Source: Cladocopium goreaui (Eukaryota > Sar > Dinophyceae > Suessiales > Symbiodiniaceae). Taken from it: 64,000 nucleotides of DNA. Where the stretch lies: NCBI GenBank assembly GCA_947184155.2, contig CAMXCT020000324.1, positions 224,501 to 288,500 of the forward strand. Direction: 5' to 3'. The position numbers were made by a program, and so were the translations under genes. Shown in pieces: positions 1-11,900 of this stretch. The notes beneath the pieces were generated by a model. It made no database searches, was not told the DNA's origin, and saw only the letters and a list, made by a program, of their open reading frames with translations. Within the stretch, counting starts at the first letter, position 1, and each line of letters begins with the position of its first letter.

Positions 1-1
1 A

Positions 2-256
2 GCTGCGATCCGACAGGCTTTGTCGATTGAGGGACGCCATCAATGGGCGGAAAAGCACGGAGCAGGTGAAATCCGGCCAGACAGGCCATTGAAACCTCCG
101 ATCCATTGGCTTCCGACAGATCGCCAACTCGCTGATGTTCTGACGAAGAAGATGGCTGCCACGACATGGTGGCAAATGATCGGTGAGGGGTGGCTGAGTT
201 TTCCTTTTATGGTGCACAGCCAACATAGAGAGGCTGAGAGACTTGAAGCAGTGTGA
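2..256 (+). CDS. Ty1/copia polyprotein C-terminal fragment (RNase H end), cut by window edge
   Basis: The reading frame is open from the first base of the window to TGA at 254-256. It carries the motif HWLPTDRQLADVLTKKM, which matches the conserved end of the Ty1/copia RNase H domain (pattern H-W-x-P-x-x-x-Q-L-A-D-x-L-T-K). The frame has no upstream stop within the window, so the element starts outside it. This copy differs in sequence from the complete copia element at 5717-15471, whose equivalent reads AADLLTKPV, so it is a separate insertion. No LTR was recognised downstream. Whether the copy is intact cannot be judged from 255 bp. Confidence 0.8.
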   Translation, partial: AAIRQALSIEGRHQWAEKHGAGEIRPDRPLKPPIHWLPTDRQLADVLTKKMAATTWWQMIGEGWLSFPFMVHSQHREAERLEAV

Positions 257-2760
257 ATGTCACTGCATCATGTCCGGTACAGTCGCACCACAATTAACAT
301 CTGATTCAGGCCATCCGACCTGGCGGCCAACTTGGCCCAATCACCACGCCAGGCACATGGGTTGTTCCTGCGTAAAAAGCCATGCGGCAGCTTTGTCTTC
401 ATTTTGAACGGCATCAATTACAATATGTATAATGTAGACTGTCTGGTTGTTGGGAGAAGGCCAACGGTTCAACAAGGAGGTTAAAATACCTGCGCGGAAT
501 AGCGCCAACAAACAGGCCAAAGTTTGCCAACACACTTGTACAACTCGAAGCTTCATGCGGACGAGGGGCACAGATGGAGCAGTGCAGGGTACAAGTTTGC
601 AGAATTTCATGATGGCATCGACAGCAACTGGAGCCGGGTGGAGGTACAACGTGCAGCAACAACTTCTGCTTTGCGCAAGAAAACATGGTGAAGAAGGGCA
701 ACCAATCAACATACAAAGAGGGAATGCAGAAACTTTGAGACGAGAATAATTCACACTATTTATACCTCCCACGTGGAGACTTTACTGGCAAGATAGGGCG
801 CGCTTTCTTCCCCTCCCTTCTGAGATCCCTGCAGTTTACCTGTTCAAATATTCAACTATCCGAGAAGATTTCCCTGGTATCTGAGTTTTTGAACTCAGAT
901 CCTGACACATTCTCCCTACATTGCCCAATCATGTCACATGATTCTTTGCTGCCAGATCAAATACATTTTCACGTTGCAGCCTGGTTGCTTTACACGGCAC
1001 TTCCACAAGCATCACAAGCTCTCTGGCTTGATTTTGACTCTTTTGACGACCTATTTGGCGCTGTCACATTGGCTCAGTGGGCTGGAGGTCCATAGTCAAA
1101 GGCCTGACCCATGCCTGCCTCGACTTGGGACAGACTTGCTAGAGACACAAAGATATTGTAGTAGTAGAAATGTAGTAACTGAGGAGTAGAGATTTAGTTC
1201 GTAGTAGAGATTTAGTTTGTGCCTTTTCTATCCTTTTCTCAGGCTTTCACAAGCTCGTTAGACACCTTGTCAGTTGCAGTTACAATGGCAGAGCCTTGCA
1301 CAGAAACTTACTGTTTGCCACTGTGGCTGCAGGCAGCAAGCAAGGCCTATGAAGGCAATACGAGCCTTGTGTGGCCATGCCCAGGTGGGATCTGTGGTTT
1401 TCTCTGCCTTTTTGGATCTTTTTGGTTGGTTTTGTTGAACTTGAGGTGCTTGGCTGCTGTTGAAGAGATCCATGTTTTTGTGTCTTCATTTAAACAATGA
1501 CCTTGGCTGAAATGGATGATGTCTCTGAGGGCTTTGCTGGTTGCTTGGATTGAAGTTTTTTGCTTTTTCCAAGGTCACATCGTGCTGCAGGTGTAAAGAA
1601 ATGTTATGACTCCTTTCAATCTGAATATCAATGTCTTGGTAACGTCCTTCTAGTTGCCCTGAGTTGTACACCCTTTGCGCAGCCGCCCTGAACATTTTGC
1701 GTCCTGGGTCGTGGTCACAACCTGTTTGTTGGCATCCCGTTTTGTGATGTTGTGTGATGTCCCGCTGAAATATTCTTAGCATGCCTTATCCACGTTCTTG
1801 GTCTGGCAAGTGGCGTCAGCTTCATTTTGATCAGTGAGGAAGTTGCTTGGGTCGAACAGATGATTGAGTTTTGGATGATTTATGTTCTGTCCCTGCCTCA
1901 TGTGTACTGCTGCCACCGTGGGTGCTGTGGGGTGTCACAGCTGCACCGCTTGCAATTTCAAGTGGTCTCGCCAAATTCAGTACTGGAGTAAGTTTCAAGT
2001 TTGCACAATGGACCCCTATATGACTTGCCTGGTCTGCTTGGCAGCTTCGCAAACTCTATATGTTTGCATTTCGTTTTTAGTAGCTACCAATAGCTATAGC
2101 CAATGGCTTTCCTGATGCTGACAATCAGTAGACCACACCAAATAGACTTAAATAGACAAGAGCACTTGTGTTGCCAGCGCCAAGCTTCCATTGAGAAGCG
2201 GCCGCCGTTGTATTGTGGCAATACGCAGCCACCAACTCCTGGCGCAGGTCACAAGATTTGTCAAGCCAAGGGCAGCAAGGGCAGTGAGTAGATGTCATGC
2301 AAACTTCTCAGATCTTACTTTGACATACTTTGACTTTGTTTGGTGGTCTTGCAGTTGTCAAAAACTCTTTCTGCTCGAATTGCATTTGTTTGCAACTTGT
2401 CTGGCTTGTTGCTGCATGAGGTGTACACCTTGCAAGCAAGGCGGGACTGCTTCGGTATCCTGCATCAATTGACTCTCCCTGACTCTCCCTTTCTCTCTGC
2501 GTTGCCGATGGCAGGTCTTGGGGAAGACAAAGGAGCTTCAGTTCCCAGGCGATGGAAAGCAAATGGAAAGCAACGAGCGCCGAGAGTTTAGTCATTTTGG
2601 CCTCGTCAATGAGAACACCGGGGAAGATCCTGGGCGATGCTGTCCATTGCTGTCGATTGCTGTCCTTTGCGGTCCGGAGTCTAGATATGTCCAGATACGT
2701 CCAGCTTCGTTCTGAAAAACCGGGTCTGGTTTCTTCTCATTTTTTGTCATGCTGTGGCAG
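257..2760. other. No recognisable gene; flank or 5' introns of the acetolactate synthase gene
   Basis: Six-frame reading gives only short frames without recognisable motifs. The first five-prime exons and any targeting leader of the acetolactate synthase gene would be expected here or further left, but none could be identified. A possible AG|G acceptor followed by open frame lies near 2515, too short to call. Confidence 0.4.
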
Positions 2761-2986
2761 GTCGCTTCGCTGCGAGAGCTGACAGGTGGAGAGGCACTGG
2801 CGCAGCGAGCTGTAGTGAATTCGAAGTAATGTAAAGCTCCCAAAGTGTTCTAACACATGTTGCAGCAAACATGTATATAACATGTCGGAAGACGTTCTAA
2901 GTAGACTCTGCGCCTTGAAGTGTGCCAGGTCATTTTCAACATGCTGGTTGAGCATGGTGTTGACACTGTGTTTGGATACAGTGGCG
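2761..2986 (+). CDS. ilvB: Acetolactate synthase exons 1-2
   Basis: Exon 2761-2799 encodes VASLRELTGGEAL, followed by a GC donor (GCGCAG). Exon 2929-2986 encodes VIFNMLVEHGVDTVFGYSG plus one base, followed by the donor GCAAG. Together they match the start of the PYR domain (T-G-G-x-x-x-x-x-x-L...V-D-T-V-F-G-Y-x-G-G). The usual proline of the YPGG motif is serine here. Both acceptors are CAG|G. Confidence 0.8.
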
Positions 2987-5900
2987 GCAAGCCCCTCAGC
3001 AATTGAGCATCGACGCGCTCTGTTTCCTCTCTGTGTTCAATTCTTTGGTCATATTCATGTTATTCATGCAACATCACAGACAACAAATTAAGTCAAAGGA
3101 ACATGGCCTGGGAGTTCACAAGGGTTTTTCTTGCAGCTGTAGTGGAGACATCCTGTTTACCCTTCTCAAGAGCTAGTTCAGCTTTCCGGTTGACGGATCT
3201 TCCAGAGGAATTGGCACTACCCAGGAAAGAGGCAATCAAGTTTGTACGTTCGAGGGTTGGGGCTACCTACCTCGGCACTACCCGCATTCTATATGTCTTA
3301 ATTACTCCAGTCAAGTGCTTCGGGGCTCCTCTCTAGGGAAGTCAAAGTGATGCAGTTGGATGCTTTGGAGCAGATCCACGACCAAGATTCCAAAAAACAA
3401 ATGTCACACCGCCGAAAGCAACATTTCCCAGCATAGCTGCATAGCAGCAATGTAATTCCGATTTTGACCACACCGACCACACCATGTTTTGTATACTTAA
3501 AACAAATCTTGGCGTAGAAGAGAAGGATAAACAATGTGTTTTCCTTTCATGGCGCAAAGAGCATTTAGTGCCATTGTGCACAGTATGTTGAACACACATG
3601 CACAGTACACAGACACATGATCACATAACTATTTTTGAATCGTTCAGTACCCGAGTCGCTGACTTGGACTTATTTGTCACAACGCAAAGAAAGTTTGAAG
3701 CACTGGGAGGAAACTTTGAAACATTTGTCAGATTCGCAGATATGTGAAGTGCATTTGAATAAACGAGATTGTATCTTTGGTGCTTGGCAGGATTCTTTTC
3801 AGATGTGTTTTGCCTGAAGTCTTGACCTGAACACAGGGCATGATTTGTGCAAAACATGTCAAGAGAAACGTGGTCCACAGGTTCCTGCAAAGGTCGTCCG
3901 ATATCCCTATTCCGCATAGCTTCGATGTAGGTTCCCACTTGCAGTAGCTTCCAAGCAAAGGAGTGCTAATAAACCGTTGTGAGAATTTCCACGTCAATGT
4001 TTGGGCCTCCGGAAGGTTCCAAGAGTTTCCGATACGTTCCGTCTAAAGATTTGGGCACATTGTTGCCACTTCCTCGGTGGCACCATTTGCCGTTGTTGTT
4101 CCTGTTTCTCCAAGGATGTTTGCACGTTGGGCCACAAGTTTCTGTTTATTTTTGGTGCTGCTCTCTCAAGTTCTCGAAACTTTGGTTTGAAAGGACGTGC
4201 ACGCTTGTGAAAAGTCAATTGTCAAACCCATGTATCTGAACATGCGACACTGGGTTGAGGTCATGATGGGTATGCTTTCACCCTTGTGGATCATCTTCGG
4301 TCATTGGCAGATAGCCAAAGAAGTAAGATAAGAATGTGATTTCCATTGGGGGAAGGCATAATTTTAGATGGTCAAAGAATCAGAGGAAGGAAGGAAGGAA
4401 GGACGGAAGGAAGGAAGGAAGGAAGCAAGGAAGCAAGGAAGGAAGGAAAGAAGGAAGGAAGGAAGCAAGGAAGCAAGGAAGCAAGGAAGCAAGGAAGCAA
4501 GGAAGCAAGGAAGCAACGAAGCAAGGAAGCAAGGAAGCAAGGAAGCAAGGAAGCAAGGAAGCAAGGAAGCAAGGAAGCAAGGAAGCAAGGAAGCAAGGAA
4601 GCAAGGAAGCAAGGAAGCAAGGAAGCAAGGAAGCAAGGAAACAAGGAAGCAAGGAAGCAAGGAAGCAGGAATCACTGTAAAAGGTATTGATATGTATTGA
4701 TTACATACAGGTTTTGGGTGTAGACTTCCTAGGTGTAGGGCCGGAGGGTTGGAAGGTTGGAGGGTTGTGTGGTCTTGTGGTAGCACGCTGCTCAGGTGGA
4801 GGTGAGGTTGAAACCGGAGGCAGAAAAAACACGACAGAGTAGCACCATAAACGCAAGATCAGATCCTGAAGTGACCAGTCTTGCGAAAAAGGAGGGAGAG
4901 AAAAAAACAGTGCTAAGAATGCAAGAAAGTGAACATCCATAAAGCTCCCTTTGGAAGCTCTGGAGAGTGTCTCTATAAACTTCAGCAAAGATCAGTGTGC
5001 TGACAAGATAAGGGTTCGTTTGATGTGAAAGTCTAGTAGGAGTGGCTCTGATTTAAATGTCTTGCAGATGAATTTTCTGAGAGTATGAGAGAATGGTTTG
5101 AATTCCTTGCTTGTATCAATGCCTTCGGATTGCCAAATTCAGCTGTTTATTTTTCCGAAGGCAATGTTCTTGATGTTCCTGAGTTGAGCATTCAAGGGTC
5201 ACAGGGCAAGCACATTGGGACTGAAGAGGTGCAGTTTTGCCGCTCATTGATGCTTTTCATGGCAAGAACATCAAATGGATCACATCAGCGCACGAACAGT
5301 TTGCCGCTCAGTTGTTCCAGACAATGATAGTCTTTTCCAGTTGCCAAGCCTCACGTGAGTATTTGCACAATTCTTGACATGGTTTTGAACATCCTTGTGG
5401 CAAATGTCGTTGCAAAGGTGCAGTGGCCATTCAGCTGCAGCCTACGCCAAGTCCACGGGCAAGTTTGGTGTTGTGGCGACCCGAGTCAAATCGAGTCAAA
5501 TCGAGTCAAATCGAGTCAAATCGAGTCAAATCGAGTCAAATCGAGTCAAACTGCGAAGAGTAATCTCTATATTTCAGTTCCTAAGAGTTTGTTTGGAGAG
5601 TAACTCGGAGTACTCATTGGCCCCGTTCACTGAGGCCATCGTAACAAGCGGTCCTGGCTTGACAAACATGGTGACCCCTATGCAGGCGCACCCCTATGCA
5701 TGTTTAGAATTGTTTATGTGGTGGCATTTTTAGAGTTTCAGATGACACGCATAAATCAAGAAGTGTCAGTACAGGCAGGTGAGGTCATAAGCCTTTGGAC
5801 CTGATCAGGCATGGCCCCTGCGCAAGGATAACATACACTGATGCATTCATGGCTCAAGAAAAAGGGTTGCCGCTGCGGTGCCCTTGCCTTTTTGCCCGTT

Positions 5901-8900
5901 TTTAGGGTTCGCAGGTTATGAGCCCAAGCTTTTTGCTTGGGCGTACTCCGTGAAGGAGTTGTTGGGGCCATGGACCGAAGGCGCCGACAACTTGGTGGTG
6001 CTGGTGAGACCGCAGACCAGCGATTGGACCGCCTGATAGCGATGGAGCGAAAATCGCAGCTTCATCCTCCTGCCGTACCTGAAGTCCGAAGGCTGAGGGT
6101 GGACGAAGGAGGAGCACAGGCTTCGGGGTCAGACTCTCGGCTAGGTGATCGCCGTGGAGGAGACGGAGATGAAGCTGTGCATGGGCAGGTGATTCAGCTG
6201 CAGCTGGAGGCAGACGGGCCAATGCCGGATGGGATGCTGGCGCCGCTTTTTCAAGACCTTGGACCTGAAGGGACGTCTGGGGTGCTCTATAGAAGGTTGG
6301 ATGAGGATGACATCACTCGTCCGGCAGTTGAGGCAGAGCCTGGACTTCGTGGGAGCCCTGGTGCTGCAGGAGCGGGACTACAGCCTGCTCAAGATCTACC
6401 CAATGATGCTGGCCGAGGACAAGGTTTTGTACACCGAGATGGGGCACCCTTGTTGGAGGCAGCTGGTGGCCCGTTTGGCCAAGATCGCAGTGGCACTGGA
6501 GGCTTAGTGGTGTCTCCTGGCGTCAATGCCTTTTGGAGCGCTGATGTAAGAAGGGCCGCCGCCTTGGAGCAGGTAGCGGACGTGGAGAGGCCGATGGCTC
6601 TTCCACCTTTAGCTGGACCGCCGGTGACATTTGGCCCTGTGCAGGCCCTTGGAGTTGATCATGGAGGTCCGGGACTTCTTCAACCTGGTGCTGGCCCTGA
6701 GCAGGCCCCGTCGCATTTGGTGTCTGCTGGCATGAGCCCTGTGCAGGCTCCTCTGGTTGGTGCTGGTCCTGAGCAGGCCTCTATGCGCATGGCGGCTGCT
6801 GGCATGAGCCTTGGGCAGGCTCCTATGGGCGGTGCTGGCCTTGTGCAGGCCCATGGTGCTGAATGTCGTCAAGGGGGTCCTGAGCAGGCCCGTGGTGGAG
6901 TGCGTGGCGCTGGCCCTGTGCAGGCCTTGACCAATGGGGCGCTGTCGCAACCATCGCCTGAGAAGTCAGTGGAGGAGTTGCGACTCCGCATCATGAAGGA
7001 GGCGGAAGAGAACTTCATCCGGGAGGCCAAGAAGCTCAAGGGTGAGGAGGTCGAAGGAGAGATTAGGTCGTACCACACGGCTTCAAGTGGGGTGCCGCCT
7101 ATGCCGGCCTTGCAGGGAACCGCAACAGCGACGTCTTTGGCTATGCAGCAAGCTGGACATGGGCTTCAAGGAGGAGCACACTTGGCTGGTCAAGGGCATC
7201 AATTGGTTTGGAGTCAACCGGTTTCTCCAATGGCAGGGAACTCTCCTGGACTTCCTAGTGGTCATTCCCCTGGACTTCATGGTGGAGCGTGCGCATCTCA
7301 TGGCCATCTTCAAGCTGGTGGACTTTGTGGAGGTGCTGGATCGATGGTGCACTCGCAAGGTCATGCGACTGGTGTGCATAGTGGTGGTCAAATTCCAAGC
7401 AGCTGGAACGCAATGGGTCCTATGGCATCCTTTGGAGGAGGGGTATCGACTCAAATGTGGCGGCAGGCACAACAGGAACTGCGCCGTTGGTTATGCCTCC
7501 AGGGCTTGGTGGTCCGGATCAACCTCAAGGGCATGCGACCCCTATGGAGCTGCTGCGGAGCTCTGAACTTCCTCTACTACCACAACCTGGCACAGAGCAG
7601 TCAGCCTTGCAGTTTGGGGATTGGATCACGGTGGTCACGCCGATGCTTGGAGATGTGGCTGGATCGGCTCGTGGATGGTGGAATGACATCTTGAGGGAGG
7701 CTGCAGGGTTGTATGATAGATGGCTCACCTCAACGCCCTTAGAAAGGATCAGACTCCGTCCAGCTGAAGTTCAACGATCAGAAGCCCATCTACGTTTGGA
7801 ACAGCGGGTGGTGCCGATGTTGCTGAAGTGCATCCCAGAGCTCATCAAGCAGGACTTGATTGCCAGCAGAACCATGACGGTGACGGGCATCATGTACCGG
7901 CTGTGGACCATCTTCCAGCCGGGTGGGAGCTCTGAAAGGGTGAGCATTCTCAAGCAGCTCACGGAACCAAAGGTGGGGGCCAGTGCTCCAGATCTTCTTG
8001 GAGGACTTCGGAGGTGGAGACGGTTGATGAGCAGGTCATTGGAGTTGAACTTGGCCCTGCCAGACCCGATCATCCTCAGTGGAGTCTTGCACCGCTTTGC
8101 AGATGCCTTGGGAAAGCTTGGTGGGACGCAGTTGGCCTATCGGGTGGCTTCAGTGAGGCAGGAGCTTGGTGTGGACATCAGACCTGGTGCAGTGTCCATT
8201 GAGCAGTACGCGGAGTACCTTTAGTCCGAGGCAGAGGAACTGAGCTTGGGGATTGGCTTGAAGGCCACAACTGCTGGAGCCGCTGCTACAACGTCCCTGA
8301 AGGCCATGGTGAGTATGGAGACTCCAACCCTGACTTCGAGCACAACTCCAGGAGGCACTGCGAAGTCTCCATGCAAGTTCTGGAAGACTACGGAGGGGTG
8401 CAGACGTGGAGCACTTTGTACGTTTCTTCATGAGACTTCCGAGATGAAGGGAAGGTGTTTCAACTGTGGGAGCTCCTCACACCTTCGTCGGGACTGCACA
8501 GCGAAGACCTCATCTACTCCAACTTCTACCCCCGCGCAACAGGGTGGTTCTGCAGGAGATGGCTCACAACAGAAGAAGGTGTCCAAGGTGAAGGCAGCTT
8601 CAAAGCCATCTGCCAAGGATTCACCTGGCGACTCTCAGAAGGGAAAGGCCGCCAATGCGGGCGAGATGAATCCCAAGGAGGTTGTGAACACCGTCTCTGG
8701 GACTACTTCTGAAGGAACTCAAGGAGGTGAATCGACCACCACAGAGCCGATGGGTGAACCCTCAACCGAGGCAGCAGCAGAGCTGATGCGAGAGGCCACA
8801 AGCCTCTTGAAGTCCATCAGGTCATTGAAGGCCGTGCGGATGAAGTCCGTGGGAGAAGGGAACTTTGGTGGACCTGGGGAGTATGCCCTTCTTGATGGAG

Positions 8901-11900
8901 GCGCTACTCATGGACTTCGACAGGCCAAGCCTGAAGAGGAGCCGGACCTGATCGCCACGAAGGTGGAACTGGCTTGTGGGTCAACGGTGCTCTACAAGCA
9001 CCCCAGGCATCAGACCTTGCTGAGCAAGGAGCCGGTGGAGCCAATCATACCTTTGGCCTGGCTGGTGGCGGCCGACTACAGGATCACATGGCGCCGTGAT
9101 AGCATTGTGATCCATCACCCAGTGAGGGGACCGTTGAAATGCAGCTTGAGGGGCGGTTGCCCGGTGATGTCTCGTTCCGAGGGCTTGGAGTTGTTGGCTG
9201 ACCTTGAGAAGATGCAGCAGACCAACATTGAGGTCAAGGAGGACGAGCTGAACTGGTGGGCGAGCCGATTCCCACAGGTGCCGCCTTCTGTCTGGAAGTT
9301 CATGAAGGGACAGGGTGAATCTTGGAAGGATCATGCTGCTGGTCTCCCCTGGAATCGCCATCGGAGGCGACGACTGTGGCGTTGTCGTGGAGTGAACCTA
9401 CACTTGTTTTCTGGCCGAAACCCCAAGCATTGGGCTGAGCTGGAGCAGGCGGGCTACATGGTCATCACTGTTGACACTCTTCAAGGAGTGGATCTTCATG
9501 ATGCAGCGACGTGGGCATTTATCTGGGAGCTGGCTTGCGCAGGGAAGATTGCGGCGATCTTGGGTGGTCCGCCTTGCCGCACAACTTCAAGGCTGCGTCA
9601 ACGCCAGCCTGGACCACCTCCATTGAGGGGGCGAGATGAATGGCGGTTCTCATTGGAGGGCCTCACAACATGGGATCTTCATAGGGTCAACTCAGACACG
9701 GCCTTGCTCTTCAAGCAGCTTGGACTCTTCATCAAAGCCGAGGAGAAGCGCCTGCAGGTGTTGGAACTCCAATCACTTCCTACTGCCTTTGCATTGGAAT
9801 CCCCTGAAGACCCAATGGCATACCTGGGAGTTGAGGCTGCGCACAATCTTCCATCTTTTTGGAACTTCCCTGAATTGAAGGAGATGGTGGGCTTGGGGAA
9901 CTTGAAGCTGGTGAGCTTTGACCAGTCCCAAATGGGGCATGCCCGAAGGAAGCCAACCACCATCCTGGGGAACTTGCCTGGATTGGAACAGCTGGACGGC
10001 CTGAGAGATTCATCTCGACGATCGGACCCACTTCCCAGAGGACTTCAGGAGTCAATGGAAGCTTCGAAGGATTGGGCGAGTTGGGTGCCGGGCTTGGTGA
10101 TGGCTCTCAAGGAAGCGTTGAAGGTATACCTTTCCCAACGGGATCAGTGCCTAGCTCAACGCATCCACAAGCTGAACGTTGAGGAGTGGAAGCAGCATGT
10201 CAAAGCTCATCATCACCCTTATCGAAGAGATTGTCGTCGATGCATGGAGCTGGCTGGGGTTGATAGCCCACATCGGAGGTCGCATGCTGACAGCTCAGCC
10301 TATGTTCTCTCCATGGACTTGGTTGGCCCATATCCAGTTGGAAGAGATGATGGTCGCCAAAGAAATGGGAAGTACATCATGGTGGCTACTGTCCCACTGC
10401 CGATGCTGGAGCGTGACGACTTGTCCAAGGACCAGAAGGTTGACAGGGACGATGAGAAGATCGAGACCGATGGGAAAGAGGCCAACGAGAGCTTGAATAG
10501 CCATGCAGATGGTGGGCCTGGAGCACCTCAAGATCTACCACGACCTGAAGAGGGAGCTTCTCTGGAGGAAGTCGATGAGGAGCATGATGTGGAGATGGTG
10601 AATGAGGAGGCGGCCAACCGCCTGAATCGGGCATGGATGGAGCACATCGATGGCTTGAAAGGGCCAGTGGGGCTTCAGAACATCACGCTGGTCGAGATCT
10701 TGGAGTCCAGGCACATTGCACACATAGTGGAAGCCACAAGCAGGGTGTATGGAAGATTCCGTGCACTCGGAGTCCCAATTCTGAGGGTCCACACGGACCG
10801 TGAGAAGTCCTTCCTGTCGAAGCCGTTTCAACGTTGGTGCTCCAGCCACTCCCTCTACCAGACCATGACGAGTGGTGATGATGGACCTGCCAACGGAAGG
10901 GTCGAGGCTGAGGTGGGGCAGATTAAGAGGAGGCTGAGGGTGCTTTTGGCGACCTCGAAGCTGGAGTTGCAGGACTGGCCTGGGGTGGCCCGTTGGGCTG
11001 GAGAAGAGAGGCTTCGGATGCAGCTGCAGAAGGTTGGAGTGCCTTCAAAGCCTATGGTTCCTTTGGGGGAGCGCGTGGTGGTGAAGACCAAGCGCTGGCA
11101 CAAACAGGGTCCACTGGCAGCTCCTTTCAAGTCAATGGTCCTCATGGGGCCAAGTCCCAACATGACGAATGGCTGGGTGCTTCGAGATGGACGAAAAGTT
11201 CAACATGCACGTGCAGTGGTGCGCCCAGCAGAGGAAGGGGAGAAGGCGGTGATGGAGCTCTATGATGCTTCCACCAGAAGGGTGACGGAGAAACAGCCTC
11301 CCTACCTGGAAGATCGGAAGGTTCCTCAACCACTTCAACATGATGATCTACCTCAACTTCTCCGTGAGGACTTGGCCTTGGATGACTCTCATGATGTTTG
11401 GGGGGAGGCTGGAATCGCAGATCAGGGGGAGGATGTGCTCAGTTTGGGCTATTCTCCTGATGAGTTCCCTGACGAACTTCATGGAGACCAACCTCATGAT
11501 GGAGATCAAGACGGAAGTGTGGATGTAGAACCTGCCCTTCGTACAATGTGGGCAGGGGGGGAGTCCAACCCCACTTCAAAGGCTACTTCAAAGACTGTGG
11601 TGGATCCAAACTCTCCAAACGCCTCTGTGGCGACAACTTCAACGACATTTTCGGCTACGCTCAGTGCATGTGAGAGCTGTGGGCTTATGCAGCCTGATGG
11701 GGAGGATTGCAACTTTTGCGCTGGTCCTACATCAAGGCAGAGGTCCTCACAGTCGGGCTTAGCATCTTTGTCAATGAAGGCGTCCTAACAGTCGGGCTTA
11801 GCATCTTTGTCAATGAAGGTGTCTTCACGGTCGGGCTCGATTGGCCGGTTGGGATCAGAAGATGTGGAACATCAAGCTGAACTTGGCCTTGAAGGTGGAC

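Noticed and set aside
4364-4786. Long open frames in the AAGCAAGG tract
   Set aside because: They are open in several frames on both strands, purely because of repeat composition.
6229-6507. 92-codon frame inside copia gag
   Set aside because: It overlaps the gag N-terminal frame, has no continuation and no motif.
7042-7566. 174-codon alternative frame in gag
   Set aside because: Its start lies inside the gag helix that is clearly coded in the other frame; probably a composition effect.
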